From Combretum micranthum (Eukaryota; Streptophyta; Magnoliopsida; Myrtales; Combretaceae), in NCBI GenBank assembly GCA_024138025.1, contig JAMXBD010000013.1, positions 372,001-436,000 on the forward strand: a stretch of DNA of 64,000 bases. Reading direction: 5' to 3'. The position numbers and the translations under genes are program-made. Under the pieces are notes generated by a model. The model saw only the letters and a list, made by a program, of their open reading frames with translations. It was not told the DNA's origin and did not search any database. This document shows positions 34,740-48,070 of the stretch, one piece after another (the stretch's first letter is position 1; the number at the start of each line of letters is the position of its first letter).

Positions 34740-37444
34740 TGATATGTATGAAATTAAATAAATAAGAAAAGAACTCAAAATTTCATTCAAATCATTTTAA
34801 GTTGTCTGTTAGTTTAAGTAATTTATAAATTTCCATTAGATGAGTTTTAAAAGATCTAATAATTTAAGTAACTCATTTCAAGTGGTATATCAATAATTTT
34901 ACTTCTAAACTTCTTTAGAAAATTAGATTTCAAAAATTCAATTTCTAAATTAAAGCTTTCCTATATAGTTTTCTATAAGAAAATTTCTTTTTAAATTTTT
35001 ATAACCAAAATTATTTAAACTTTGTGTTGATTTCCATTATAAAGTATATTGATGTTTTAATTAAAAAAATTAAGTTGATTTTGCTGCACTTTTTGGCCTC
35101 AATTCCACCAAAGTTATCATGCACAACACACACACACACTACATCCCTCTTGCAAATGCCAAATGTCAACAAATATTTGTTTACAAAAAACAAAATTAAT
35201 CAAATTTGGGCAAAAAATCTCTCTCCTTTCTTGCATTAGACGTGAACAACACACACAACATACACTTCCTTTTTTCTTTTCTTTTCTCTTTCAAAAATTC
35301 TTCAAGAACTCAAGTACCTTCCATCTACATACCAAGATTAGCTTAAGGTAAGTTAAAGTTCTTCATTTCTTGTTAATTTTGTTGAATTTGGGTAGTTAAA
35401 GTTTATGTTGTGTGATGAGTTTGATGGTTGAAAGGTTGATGGTGAGTTTAATGTTGAATAAATGAAATTGAGAGAATGATATTGGTAGTTTAAGTTTAGG
35501 CTTAAGGAGTTATTGCTCTTTTGTTAGTTAAATGGGGTTGATGTTGTGTGCAGTTGATGGGGAGTTTGGGTTTTTTGTATAAAGGTCATGTGAAGTTGTT
35601 GGAAGGGTATATGATACATGTTGTGAGTGATGGAGTGTGTTTGATGAAGTTAAATATCAAAACATGTGTTTAGAAAGTGAAATTTCCGAAGTTGAAAACT
35701 TTGGGTGCAAGGGAGGATGTGCATGGGCTTGCACGAGCTTGTGCAGAAGGTGTTGGGGTTGGAATTTCGCTTTTGAACACTTTTTTTGGGTCTACATGGG
35801 TATGTGCACGGCATGCAGAAACCCATGCTCAGTATTGTAGGGGGAAAAAATTTTGATTTTAGATGTTTTTATGAGGTCGGTCATGCAGATGGGTTCATGT
35901 TTCGTAAACTGATCGTAACTTTTTTGTTCAAACTCAGATTAGGATTATTCAAAAGGCTATAGAAAACTTAAAAAGAGCTCTATAACTTTTATGTTTTAAG
36001 TTTTGAGAGACTCCCAAACTATTAAGGCTTAAAATTTGATTTTTTTTTTCAGATAGTATCATGCTCAAATAAAGTTAAATACCCGTTTTATTAGTTAAGT
36101 GAAGATAGTTTAGCTTAGTATTTTATAATTTCTTAAAGATTAATGAACTAGGATTATAATAACATAAGTTTAAAATACTTAAGTGTTAATAGAAGTCCTA
36201 ACTAGACTCTTGCTTAGTAAATTTTGTTCGTTATTTTATAGGATCTTTTGACCAAGACTTGGACTTTCCTGCTTATTATTACAACGATTAGCCATCATGC
36301 ACGGGTGAGTAATTGTATCTTTTCACTTTGATTATGCTTGTAATATAGAATATGAACATTTTCTTAATGTAATGAAATCATCAAAATGCATGGAGAATTG
36401 TGAGCTTTGCTTGATGTATGTTCATGAGTGAGTAATAAACACTTATATTCAAAATGATAACTTTATTGGTTGATAATAGTTGTGTAATTTGGATTGATGA
36501 GTGTTTAAATTGAGATGATCATTGGACCTTAAACTCAAATCGACATGCATTGCATAACATTATAATTGCATTAGCATGGTATTTCATGTCACATGTTAAT
36601 ATTTTGATTCTGTGGTAATACTTGTTGAGTTGAGTGAATCTAGTTAAGGTTACCATAGGGTTGTCAACTTCACAGGAATTAAGTAGGCTTCGAAGAAGGT
36701 CGCCTGTGTTGGAGTTGGCTATAGAGTATTAATACTTAGTGTAATTTCCAAGTTTTAAATGATGTGGAAAGTATATGTTATAACTATTTATAAATAGTAA
36801 ATGATTTGAAAAGAGTTCTCCTTCTTTAGTTTTGGAATTTTCATGGGCATGAATTACTTAATTAATCTTTCAACCCCTAGGAGGGCATAAATCCTCATAG
36901 GTTTGGATTTCGGTTATCCAAACCATATTTGCTACATATATTTGATTGATGCATTGCATATGCTTTCTAATTAACCATGATCTAATATCAATCAACTGTG
37001 TTAAGATTTTTATTACTCACTGAGCTTTTCAATGCTCATGCTCCTTTAGATTGTTGCTTTACAGGATTTTAAGTAGGATGACCGAGACCAAGGCTGGTCT
37101 GGGGGTTAGGGTAGAAAAGGATCTTATGTATTCATTTTTGGCAAGGAAGACTTTGATATGTAATAGAGACTAGTTTGTGTTTTTTAATAGTTTAAGTTAT
37201 GTTTTATTTATTTTCTTGTAAGTTCTATATGAAAAATTTAGGTGAAGTCCTTGAAGTTATGGATGTAATATCTTAATGATGGCCTAGTCTTTGTAATTTT
37301 GTTATTGGCTGATGACATATATATGTACAATATCTTTCTAACTCTAATCAACTTTCAATCCTATTTTACATGTTTACTTCATATAGGGCATGTGCTAGCT
37401 ATAAAATACTATTATGACTAGGATACCTTGTTGGGGGTGTGATA
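34740..37444 (+). mobile_element. Family B LTR-like element, copy 1 (about 2.7 kb)
   Basis: It ends GGGGGTGTGATA at 37444 and aligns in inverse orientation with the two-part copy at 12121-18130. Landmarks in order: a GC-richer block with TGCACG/CGTGCA-type words (35700-35830), AGGAGGGCATAAATCC near 36880, and the hairpin TGAGC-loop-GCTCA at 37021-37038. The exact start is not fixed. A 67-codon ORF at 35637 arises in the GC-rich block and is not supported as a gene. Confidence 0.58.
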
Positions 37445-37449
37445 ATCAC

Positions 37450-37818
37450 GGTCTAAGAATTGAGAGTTTGGTAGGAGTATTCAACTTGGACATGTAGTGT
37501 TGTACGTGGCATCAATAAAGTGGTTTGTTTGTGGTGTGGGTTAACTTTGAGGATAGGTTTGGCCTCCCATGAGCAAACTAGTAATGAGGCCTTGGTAGAC
37601 AAAAATCAATTAGAACAATTCAGCCTTCCAAACTAATGGAGGATTGTAGCAAATCCGAGAGGGCACTCCTAACGAGGTTGATGGACTCAGAACAAATCTA
37701 AGTAAATTAGGAAAGATAAGGCTGGCTCGCTTTTTAGAATAACAACAAATAATGGCATGAGGGATGGTCAAGCGCAATATAGGTACTCTAGGAGGGGAGA
37801 ACCTTCCATCTTGTGACA
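37450..37818 (+). repeat. 3' LTR of the second small LTR element
   Basis: It is a diverged copy of 32970-33359 ending TTGTGACA. Unlike the 5' copy it is not followed by a primer-binding site, as expected for a 3' LTR. It begins right after the family B insertion, so its first bases may be lost or lie before that insertion. Confidence 0.65.
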
Positions 37819-37829
37819 TGGAGTGTGTA

Positions 37830-40800
37830 TAATATGAAGTCTCACTTGTACCTTGTCTTCTAGATTACCAGTATTAAATTTTTACCCATAACATATCATG
37901 TAACATCTTATACTCAATATGTACCACGTACCTTGTAAAACTTACAAGGTATAAAATATCCTATAAAGCTTACAAATTTTTTATGATACCTTTGTTTTTT
38001 TTTTTTTCCTTTCTTAAGTTTTGAGTTTATAATAATGTACACAATTTCACGTGTAGTATATAAAATTACCTTATTTTTATATTTTTATTATAAACAATTA
38101 ATGAAGAATAATTTAAAAAGTAATTTCTTCATATCGTAAAATCTTTAATATGGAGAATTTATTTACATGTGAAAATTGAAACTTGTAACACTTATAGAAT
38201 TTGTTTATATGATATCAAATAAAATTGTAGAACTTATAACAAATTTGAAAGTTAAAAATTCTAGAAGTACTTTTATATTAATCAATCTTAAAAGATAACA
38301 ATATTTCTGTGTAAGATATAAGTTTAAAACATGTATCTAAAGTCTTGCAAAAATAAATATAATGAGCTCTTTCAAAACAAATTAAAACAATATTTTCCAA
38401 AATAATTTTTTTTTTAAATGTAGACTATGATATAAGCTTGCATGAAAGCAATCACAAAGTAAGAATTCAAGTATTGTATTTTATTTATTATTTAATATTT
38501 CTTTTTTATAATTTTTAATAAGCATGGCTGTATATTATGGGGGCTTGGTCAGATTGGATGGGATGAAATCCTAGCCTTTTATTTTGTTGATGTCATGGGA
38601 TTTGGTACTAGACAATAGGCCTTTAAAGTAGAATACAAATTTGAAAAGAAAATTATACCACATGGAGGATGACACAAATCTTTTTTTTCATTAGGCTACA
38701 CAAATTTTTATAACAATAATACTTATTAATAGTAAACAATGGACACCAAGCGGATGTGTGGGGATATTGAATGTACTATCAGAATACAACTGAAGGAATT
38801 TAAACTCGTATCACACGACCATACTCACACTATAATAACACTAGAATTTCCATTGACAATAGTAGCAAAAAAAACTAAGCAACGGTGTCCATGTTACATT
38901 CTAAAATTGACTAAAAAGAATTAAAAAACACGTTCAAACTTATCAACTTATACCTAAAACAAAAGAGAAAAATGAAAATAAAAAAAGATCCTAAATTTTC
39001 AAAATTGCACCTGCTTGCATGTCAACCTATCATAAATAGTTTGCATGAGATGGTGGTGCAGCGCTTTTAACAGTCTCGGGTCTCCCCAAATCGATTTCGG
39101 GATTACTTAGATCAAGGTTTCATTGCCAATGCGGTTTCTGTCGAAGAGTGCGGTGTTGGGAATTACTCCTTAAAATAGGGAAAAATGGTCCCTCCAATGA
39201 ATTAGGGTTTTGAATTTGAGGCTTCTATTTTCCAAACTCATTCATATTCTTTTGCTCTGTCTTTTATTTCATTGGTGAAAATTTGACTATTTTGGTTGGT
39301 GGGTTTACTTGTCTTTTTCCTCCATATTTTTCAAAAAAACCCCTTATTTCACAACTTCTGTGGAGCGAATTACTTCCACATGCAATGGGATACTTATTAA
39401 GTCGTTATTGGTGTCAGATTTGGATTTGTCTTGCTCTGATACTAAATCGATAAATATTAATATCTAACTCTCGAATTTTGGGTTTACAAAAATGAGGGAC
39501 AAGCATATTTGAGCTTTTATAAACAAATAAAAAAAGGATATGGATGAATTAGTACTGGATAGAAACTATGAATATTTAAAGTTATACTAGTTTATGAATA
39601 AAACTACAAATCAATGAGATGAATGATTTGTAAATCACTCACAACGTTCAAAAAATTAAAAATTCCATCAGCAATGTTCATCACAATTGAATTATCAATT
39701 GATGAGAACAAATATGGATACTCAAATAATACTCTTAGGTCTCTTAGAATAATAAGATTTATAAAACCTGACAACTAATAAGAACAGTAACCTATCTATA
39801 GGATCTCAATTAAATACTAACATTAACCTAAGACACTTATGAAAACTAATTAAAAATAATAAGACTTAAAATAAAAAAGGACATTCTCATCAACTAAAAT
39901 AAGAAATATAAAATCACATAAAATAAAATTAATAAATTAACTAGTTAGTTCGAGCAACAGTCAAGATCACCAATAAACAAAATAAAGTGACCCATGCGCC
40001 TTCAACCTGCACCGGTCAACTTACGCTAGCCAACTAGGAGCAGTTGACCAGTGGCAGCCAACAAGAATCGGTTCATGTGGGTAGCCGATCGTGCAATTCA
40101 GCTTAGTGGGTTCTTTAGTGCATAAAAGCGCCTCTACTTTTAGACCCGTTTGTTTCAATATTTCTTAAAGAATATATTTAATTTTTTCGTATTTATTTAA
40201 GAAAAATAGAATAATTAATGAAAAACAATTTTTCTTGTTTTGAAAACATACATTTTTCATAACTTATTTTTTAGAAAACGACTTGCGGAATGTAAATATG
40301 TAAGAAATTGATTTACAAGTATATCTACTGATCATTATTATCAAAAAATATTTATTATTAATTTTTCAATATATTTTTTAAGTAGATTTATTTCTTATTA
40401 TAATATATTAATTTTTTTCATTCTTATATTAAAATATTTGAGTTACCTTGAAATTGTAAATACAGAAAAAAACATTTTCATAAAATTATCCAAACACTTA
40501 AAAATATATTACTTCTTTAAAAAACTTAAAAAAAAAAACATTTTCATTAACAAATATTTTTCTTCAAAACAAACAAACCTTTAGCTTTTTTTCTATGTTC
40601 TCCCCTCCACACTTTGATTAAATCGCGCCTGATTCCTATCACCATCCAAATAGACAAGTAGACAAAATTGAGGCACCATTAGTGAGTATGGGAACTTTCA
40701 TTGGTATTAAATCATTTTGAAGGTTTCGTGGTTAATTGAATGTTTTGACAAAGTTGGCAAGTTGGACATTTGCTCATCCAACATGTGATTAATAACCATT

Positions 40801-41000
40801 TAAATAAGTAAGATTTTCAAAAGTAGTGTGGTATCCCTTATTAAACACGTAAATTCAAGATATCATAAATGCAATAAATATGAAAATAACTTCATCCAAC
40901 CATATGTTAGAAAAGGCAGTGTGCTTTTTCTTTTATAATTTGGATTTTTAGCAACATGAACAACTATTCACTGCATGGTTATTCTACGTAAAGTTGCTAT
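37830..41000. other. AT-rich intergenic DNA with one weak primer-site-like sequence
   Basis: There is no supported gene. GCTCTGATACTA at 39434-39445 is the complement of a one-mismatch primer-binding site, so an LTR element on the minus strand may once have stood here; I cannot find its LTR pair. The stretch 39990-40120 is GC-richer with repeated AGCCGAT/GCCAAC-like words but has no clear identity. Confidence 0.35.
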
Positions 41001-41003
41001 TAC

Positions 41004-41884
41004 TACGGGTGGACAAAAAAACTAGTCGAACCGAATTAATTTGTAACCGAACCAATTTAAACCGAAAATATAGTTTTTTTAATGATTTAGTTTAAAAATT
41101 TAAATTTATGATTTGATTTGGAAGGTAAACTAAACCAATCCACAAAACCAAACCAAATCATTTTAGAAAAATATAATAATATTTTACTATATGTTCATGT
41201 GATTTCATTTGATATTTATTATTTGGTGAATATTGATTAAAACAATTTGTTCATTTTTTAATTTTTTTTAGGCTCATGATATGTATTTTTCTATTGATGA
41301 TGAATTATTGTTTTTTTTTTACTAACTTATGAAATTTATTTATTCAATTATAAACTTTATTATGTGTTAATTGTTTAATATATTTTCTCAGCAGATCATT
41401 TTATTCATTGATGAATTTTATTGATAGTTTATTTTTTATTTTAGCTAAATTTATTGGTAGATAATTGACTTGATGGTTCTATTAAAAATTAAAAATTATG
41501 ACTTACTATGTATTAGTTGATTAATGTATTTTATTAGTAGATAACTGATTTTATAGAAAACTATAGATTAAAAGTATGATGAATTCATAAAGTATTTTGT
41601 CGTGGTTTATAATATAAATTTTGTAAAATGATATAAATATTTAAGTATCTACAAAAATATAAAAAACTAGAAAAAAAATTTTTAGTTAGAATTTTGATTT
41701 AATCCGTAATCTAAACCGAAATAAACCGTTATTTAATGGTTTAAAAAATTTCTTATCCGAACCAAACCGTTACTTAATGTTATGGTTTGTGATGGAAAAT
41801 AAAGTCAAATGGTAAATTATGGTTTGGTTTGGTTTGGTTTGGTTTTAGGAAAAACGGACCCAAATCAATCTATGTCCACCCCTA
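41004..41884. mobile_element. hAT-type non-autonomous element, copy 2 (881 bp)
   Basis: It starts TACGGGTGGACA and, on the minus strand, TAGGGGTGGACA, a good terminal inverted repeat. Flanking 8-mers GCTATTAC (40996-41003) and ACTATTAT (41885-41892) match at 6 of 8. The core aligns with copy 1 (for example TTTTACTATATGTTCAT and GGTAGATAATT). Its worse target duplication than copy 1 suggests either an older insertion or later mutation. Confidence 0.78.
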
Positions 41885-43980
41885 ACTATTATGGTATTCA
41901 CTTGAGATGAATGACAATTCTTGATAAATTACTATTACTTGAAATGAGGAATAGCAATCCGTGTGCCATACTCATGAATTATCATTTAATATAAAGACTC
42001 TTGTTTTGAAATATCACATATACAATTATTCTCTCTTTATAATAAAGATAACGGGCATTATAGATTTTTTATATTTTACTCTAATAAATTATTATCTAAT
42101 TTTTTATACCAAGTGAACATTATAATAGTCATTATAATAGATTACATTCTATTGAATTGGAATTAAATTCTGCTCTTATTACATATGGTGAAGTGAACAA
42201 GCATTTTTTTTGTGCGCCTTATCTAAAATTTTCGATGTATTACTCATTAAAATTTTAACAATAGATGTGCCAGTAAATTTTTATTTTAGGAGCCATCTCT
42301 CGTCTTTCTACTGATAAGTGAATTTTGCATATGAATTTGCATTAGGAAAATTACAAGTAAAGGATCAACTTTTTTTTTTTCCCCTTTTTACTTTTATTTT
42401 CCTAGTGTTTGATATAGGTAAAACTTATGCTAAATGATTCAAATAGAAGATTTTATTATGATGCCATTATTACACGTTAAATTTAGCTAATGTGACACAT
42501 TCATGGGATGGTAACCGGATCCTTTATTTGGATCAATCAATTTAACCACTTAAAGTTCACTTATTTATTTAAACTTCGCCTAAACATTGATTTCCTCCTT
42601 GTGATTCTTCCTAATTTTCATTGCAGTCGATCGACCAAATATCAACAAGTCAATACATATAGAAACATGCGCATTTAGCAATTAAAACTTAATGAAAAAC
42701 TATTTTTTTTGTGTTGGTGATAAAGTTGAATATTGTTTTTATGCATGGTTTCCTGGGAATAAGATCGAACGCAAAGATTTAAAAAAATTGCTCATATCCA
42801 ACAAAGTAGATGTATTTATGGAAGTACAGGACAAGTGCATTTCTTTAATCATTTCACGAAAACCGATTTTCATTTTTTCCCTTCCTCTCCTCTTCTAGAT
42901 TAATAATTTTACAAAAATATTTAATTTAGTAAATTTTTTCGGTTAGATCTTAATTTTTCCTCTCTACCTTGCTCTCCTTCTTTTTTTGTGCAATTGTTGT
43001 TGTAAATGATCCTCCTCTTTTCCACGAAGAACTTTCAAGTTAAGGGTGAATTCGGCTCAAAACGGGGAAGTTGCGAGAATTTTTCCCCTTTATCTTTATC
43101 TAAAACCCTTTCCAACCAGTGCTAGATGACAAAAAAAGGAAAAATTGCCATTGTGATGCATTCCTTAATGTGCTCGTAAATCAATTGATTTGTATTTTTA
43201 GATTTTTAAGGTTTATGATAAGAAGAGTAGATTTTTTAAGCATAATTTTAGGTTTTGTGTTTTATGAATGAAAGGAATTACAAAGCATATCGTTACAAAC
43301 AATTTCCAATATTGCTCATGAATATAGGAAATTGAACTAGTTTGTGATTGGTTTAGTCAGTTATATCATATATGATTCGTGAAATTTTCATGGATGCTCA
43401 AAGAAATAGATAAAAACTCACACCAATTCCATTAAAAGTTTTGCCATAACGTAATGATCGATAGATTGATAGGGATACAAACTATGAATAAAATAAAAAT
43501 AGATTACCTAATATTCAATAAGTCTCCAAGAGAAAGGTTTCAATAAAGAAAAATGAATACTTTTAAAACTTAAGAAAAGACAATTATATAAAGTAAATAA
43601 TATTGAACTAAAAATAAAACTAAAAAAGCAAAATTGAATGCCATCAAATAACAACGATACGTAAGGATAGTAACAAGTGAAACCTATGCGCTTAGTTTTG
43701 TATGGACCTAGGTTACTATCTAAAACTTAATATCTAAATAGGTTTCATAAAATGGCTGTCTGACAACATAGGTGCTACCTGCGGTTTCATTGTAGCAAAA
43801 TTTAATATAAAGGCTCACGTTGCTGGCACCTTCAATGTTGATTTATAATACACTGAAGATGCAAGCTTTTTTATATGTCAGGCAATAAACAACTTTCTCT
43901 TCTAGTGGCCGAAAATAAAAAGGAAAAAAAAAAACACTTCCTCTCTACTCTAAAGATACCACCTAGAATCTTCTCTCAAC

Positions 43981-44108
43981 AAATTCTTCCATCTCTAGCA
44001 AAATTAAAGCATGAAATTTGGTTTATGAGATCTCTAGAGTTTAGAAATTCTTCCATCTCTAGCAAAATTAAAGCATGAAATTTGGTTTATGAGATCTCTA
44101 GAGTTTAG
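43981..44108. repeat. Perfect tandem duplication, 2 x 64 bp, with a diverged third copy
   Basis: 43981-44044 and 44045-44108 are identical as far as I can read, each beginning AAATTCTTCCATCTC and ending CTCTAGAGTTTAG. A diverged third copy lies at about 44190-44245. Identity implies a recent duplication of a unit with an older relative next to it. Confidence 0.92.
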
Positions 44109-44898
44109 ATATGCGAAAAAAAAAAATACTATATATTTTTTACTTCTTTCTATGCCAAAGATGAAACCCACGAATTCTCTTCACAAATTTTCATCTTCTG
44201 CAAAAATTGGAGCATGAAGTCTAGTTTATGAGATTTCTAGAGGTCCATAAATGCAAAAATGTAAACATTTTACTTTAGTTGTTCATGAATTGAAGAAATT
44301 TTGTTTTGGTTTTTCAGGAATTGAAGGAATCGAAGATGGAAGGTTTGGGTGCTATTTGTGGAATAAAGCTTATGCCTTTGGTGTTGTTATAAATTACTAT
44401 TGAAGACACCAAGTAGTTTCTACACTTTTATAATTTCGCTATGTGAAGGGGCAAGTATTACCTGCTCCTTTACATAACCATTTTATAAATAAGTTTTAGA
44501 TGTGACTTCTTTTAAAGGGAAGTTTTAGAAAGAAACCCAAATCCGTACAAGAACCCCATTCACTTAGCTTTCAAGCAAATTGGATCACATGACAAATTGA
44601 CTATAGTTGATTGATCACCTAGTTGGCCTTTATTAGTTTCGGCTTTAGATTGGCCACTAGGTTGACCTTTTCTTTGGCTTTTTCCGATTTGAGTGACCTC
44701 TTCACTAGCTATAAACTTGAATTTGTTTCTTAATCCTCTTGTACTATTCAATCAGTCCTTTATCATAGGCTCCTTCCCATGTTTTCTACCATTGTATAGA
44801 TAAAAGGTGGTTCTTGAAAATATGAAAATTAAAAAAAAATGTCACAATTAAATAGATCAAACTACTTATAAATTCTAAAATGTTACAATTAAAACTAG

Positions 44899-44932
<34 letters not shown>

Positions 44933-44948
44933 ATATATATATATATAT
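44899..44948. repeat. (CT)14 followed by (AT)9 microsatellite
   Basis: This compound dinucleotide repeat produces the spurious Arg-Glu and Ile-Tyr runs of a minus-strand ORF. Confidence 0.97.
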
Positions 44949-45217
44949 CGGTTTTCTTCTCCAAAAAATCTAGGGGTCCCAAACATCACATTTTAGCTAT
45001 CCCCCTAAATCAATTAGTGCTACTGCATTTTTCCACTCTGCTATTGCTTCAATAAGAAAACATCTTGATTTAGATTTAAAGATTTGTGATCAATTTTCCA
45101 TCAAGAATAACAAGTCACATAGAATCATTTTCAGATATAGGTTTTCTTTCAATAGTTTCTTTTTTTTTGTTTGTTCGTCTTCCTAATATGAGATATTTTC
45201 CATCTAGAGTGCTCAAT

Positions 45218-48057
45218 TGTTGTAATTTTGCATAATGTGCCAAGACCCCTTTTAATGTATTTATAAATATTATTAATAAAATTATTTATTGTATTTGTAT
45301 ACTTTTCTACTCGTATATATTTTACAATAAAGTTCTATAGATAATTAAAAAATGTCTAGAATAGTAACGAGGTATATTATTAGTGGGAATTCCAAGATAT
45401 GGTATTATCTATAATTTATCCTTAATCTGATAAATATCTAGAGGTGATATAGATATTGAGGTCAACACGTTGTATGGCTAAAGGTCATTCTCACTAAACC
45501 AAGGGGAAAATATCTAAGTTATACAATTGGGTGTCCATAGGTTAAATGGGTACACTGGACATGACCCAATAATAAAGAATACCATATATTTAATGTCATT
45601 GGTCCCTCCTTTATGTGAATGAGCACAAATAATCTCTAGACTTGAGACCTTCATATATCTTATATATGGAATGTCGCACTTTGATATCGTTAAACGCAAT
45701 CTTAATATAAATCGTAAATAATACAATTATTGGGTGCAACACGAAATATAGAGAGGGTAATAATGAGTCAAGATGAAATTTATCTCTCCCTTTGATTAAG
45801 GAGATGATATCCATTAGCTACTTGGTTGAGATAAGAGCGACTCATAGGGCACTATAAGCTTTATTCAGTCTAATTTATCTTAAGAATCAAGTGAAATGAT
45901 TAAACATTGATGACTGATGCACTGCTACCGATGTATCAAATTATAAAATTTATAAACCCAAGTTAAATCCTATGATCGAGCTAGGAAAGTATACCTATTT
46001 AGATTAGTATAGGATTAAAATGGGTATCATCCATAAGGATCTAAAGAATAAGTACCAATATTACTCTTTTTCTATTATTTAGCCTAAGTATTGAAGCAAT
46101 ATCTATTACTAACTAACTTAGTAAACCCTAAGATAAGTTGTTTATGCTTTAATGATAAGTAATCAAATCACAAGACATACCCCTCATCTTGATCCACCAT
46201 AAACTCTAGTTTCTTATAATAAAATATTGATTAATGAATTGTTTACGCTTTACATTGCAGAATCATACAATTAAATCAATTACTCTCTCGAGTTAATCGA
46301 TTCCTAACCCTATATGAGATAGTGGAGACCTCTCTCTCACTAACGCCACATAAGATTGCATTAAAGATCATGATTCTAAACAAAAATTGAATCTTTATGT
46401 TGAAGATCAAACTTTTCCTATCTTAGGTAAAATATGTAATCTCTCTATTCATGAGAATTTATCTTATTAGATGAATCTATCAACAAGAATCATATGAGCA
46501 ATCAACTCTGTACATAAATCAATCACAAGATAATTAAAACATATGAATATATACAAAGGCATAAACTTTTCATTAATCAAAAGTGATTCAAATCATATGG
46601 GGGTTTAGGGTTTCACAAGAATTAGGACATAAAGACTTACTCCTCCATGGAGTTTACAATGGAAACAAGAAATCTAGAGAATAAATCAATAAACATGATT
46701 AAAACGATAAAAACCTTTAGATGTCTTGTAATCCTCAATGATGTCGAAGCAATTTCTTCCTTAAAATGCATCTTTTTCTCTCATACGGTTTAGAAAAATG
46801 CCAAAGGATATGTAAATGAAATGTTAAGGTGGCTATTTATAGTTATGAAAATGGTAGAAGCTTTGCACGGCCGTGCCCGGGGTTGTGCACCCTAGGATCT
46901 CTTCTTTTCCTTCTCGAGTCAGGTTTTCTTCTCCAACACTACTGTCTACACTACTTGTGCATCAACTGAGACATACTTTAGAATAGGTTATGGTCACTTT
47001 TTACCCTCCAGCACTAGTGTTTGCATGGCCATGCTGAAGCTTGTGCACATGTGAAAATCACCCTTTTCTATACTTTATCAAATCTTGCCTCATTTTTGCA
47101 TATCATCCTTAAATCTTTCAACTGTCTCTTTAAAACCTAAAATCAAATATTAATTTAAGTATCCTTTTCTTGATAAATTCATAGAAAAATTATACAAAAT
47201 TATATCCAATGAGTACTAGATTTAAGGGTCTTTTGACACTTGTTAATGACATTATATGCAATGGTTTAATTGGGATATTTTGATAAAGAGATTTAATTAC
47301 GCAATAATCGGTTCATCGTGGTTAAGGTTCACAACCATTTTATCACATAGGATGACCAATACTGTTGCTATATGGTATCTTAGTTTATGTATAAAATATT
47401 CTGTGTGTATAGTAACCTAGAGGGTTGCACACAATAACACAATTAATAGGAAATATATTTATTTCATAATTAAAATAAATTGGATTATTTGTTTTTAAAA
47501 TAAATTAAATAATATAAAGAGTATTTTATTGTTAAGTTGATATTATGTAATCTAAATAATATCTTTTATTAAGATATTACTTGCTATTTTGAAAGATTTT
47601 ATTTCAAATCTTGTCCTTTTCTATAACGAAAAGATTCTCTCTTATCTTATATAGATACAGATATGTATATAAATATGATAATACAAAAAAAGGAGAGACA
47701 ATTTTCTTTATTGAAAATAACGTAGAAATTGTAATCTAAGTTACCTAGCAGTATAGGGATCAGAATTATTTTTGTTGTCATGTGTGTGGATACCATTAAA
47801 GGAACAACACTTGGTATCCTTGTAATGAACAAAAAAGTTTTTTTTGCAATAAGTGCTGTGAGTATTATATCTCATGAACTCCATTCCTAAGAGAGAAGGT
47901 ATATCTTTTACAAGGAAAGTATAATTCTTGAAAATTGTATCAACTATTAATTTTGTTATATATATTTTTTGCATGTCACACATCGATCCTAGAGATAAGT
48001 TTTGTTAATTAAAAAAAAAAAGTTATGCTGCGTTTTCTAAAATTACAAAACCCAACA
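45218..48057 (+). repeat. 5' LTR of a Ty1/copia element, interrupted by element D
   Basis: The 3' end is clear: CCCAACA at 48051-48057, then one base, then a primer-binding site. The 5' end is proposed at TGTTG (45218), which mirrors the CAACA end. Without the 1331-bp insertion at 45915-47245 the LTR would be about 1.5 kb. The matching 3' LTR is not in the window. Confidence 0.5.
45915..47245 (-). mobile_element. Element D, 1.3-kb solo-LTR-like insertion
   Basis: It starts TGATGCACTG on the plus strand (end CAGTGCATCA on the minus strand) and ends TTGTTA, with ATGAC on both sides (45910-45914 and 47246-47250). The far end is TA instead of CA, possibly one C-to-T type change. A block with palindromic words (GCACGGCCGTGC near 46866) and GCTTGTGCAC (near 47038) lies toward one end. 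There is no ORF. Confidence 0.55.
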
Positions 48058-48058
48058 A

Positions 48059-48070
48059 TGGTATTAGAGC
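48059..48070 (+). promoter_or_regulatory. Primer-binding site of the Ty1/copia element
   Basis: TGGTATTAGAGC is one base from the initiator-Met-tRNA site TGGTATCAGAGC and follows the LTR end by one base. Confidence 0.75.

Larger units (their letters stand above)
41893..45217. other. AT-rich intergenic DNA with short tandem repeats
   Basis: I see no gene. Short ORFs near 42692 and 43875 lack any recognisable feature. The notable structures are the 64-bp tandem duplication and the (CT)n/(AT)n microsatellite listed separately. Confidence 0.45.

Noticed and set aside
35637..35840. Cys/Trp-rich 67-codon ORF
   Set aside because: It lies in the GC-richer repeat block of family B, has no signal peptide, and the equivalent part of the other copy is not open in the same frame as far as I can see.
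44786..44989. ORF with long Arg-Glu and Ile-Tyr runs
   Set aside because: It is a translation of the (CT)n and (AT)n microsatellite.
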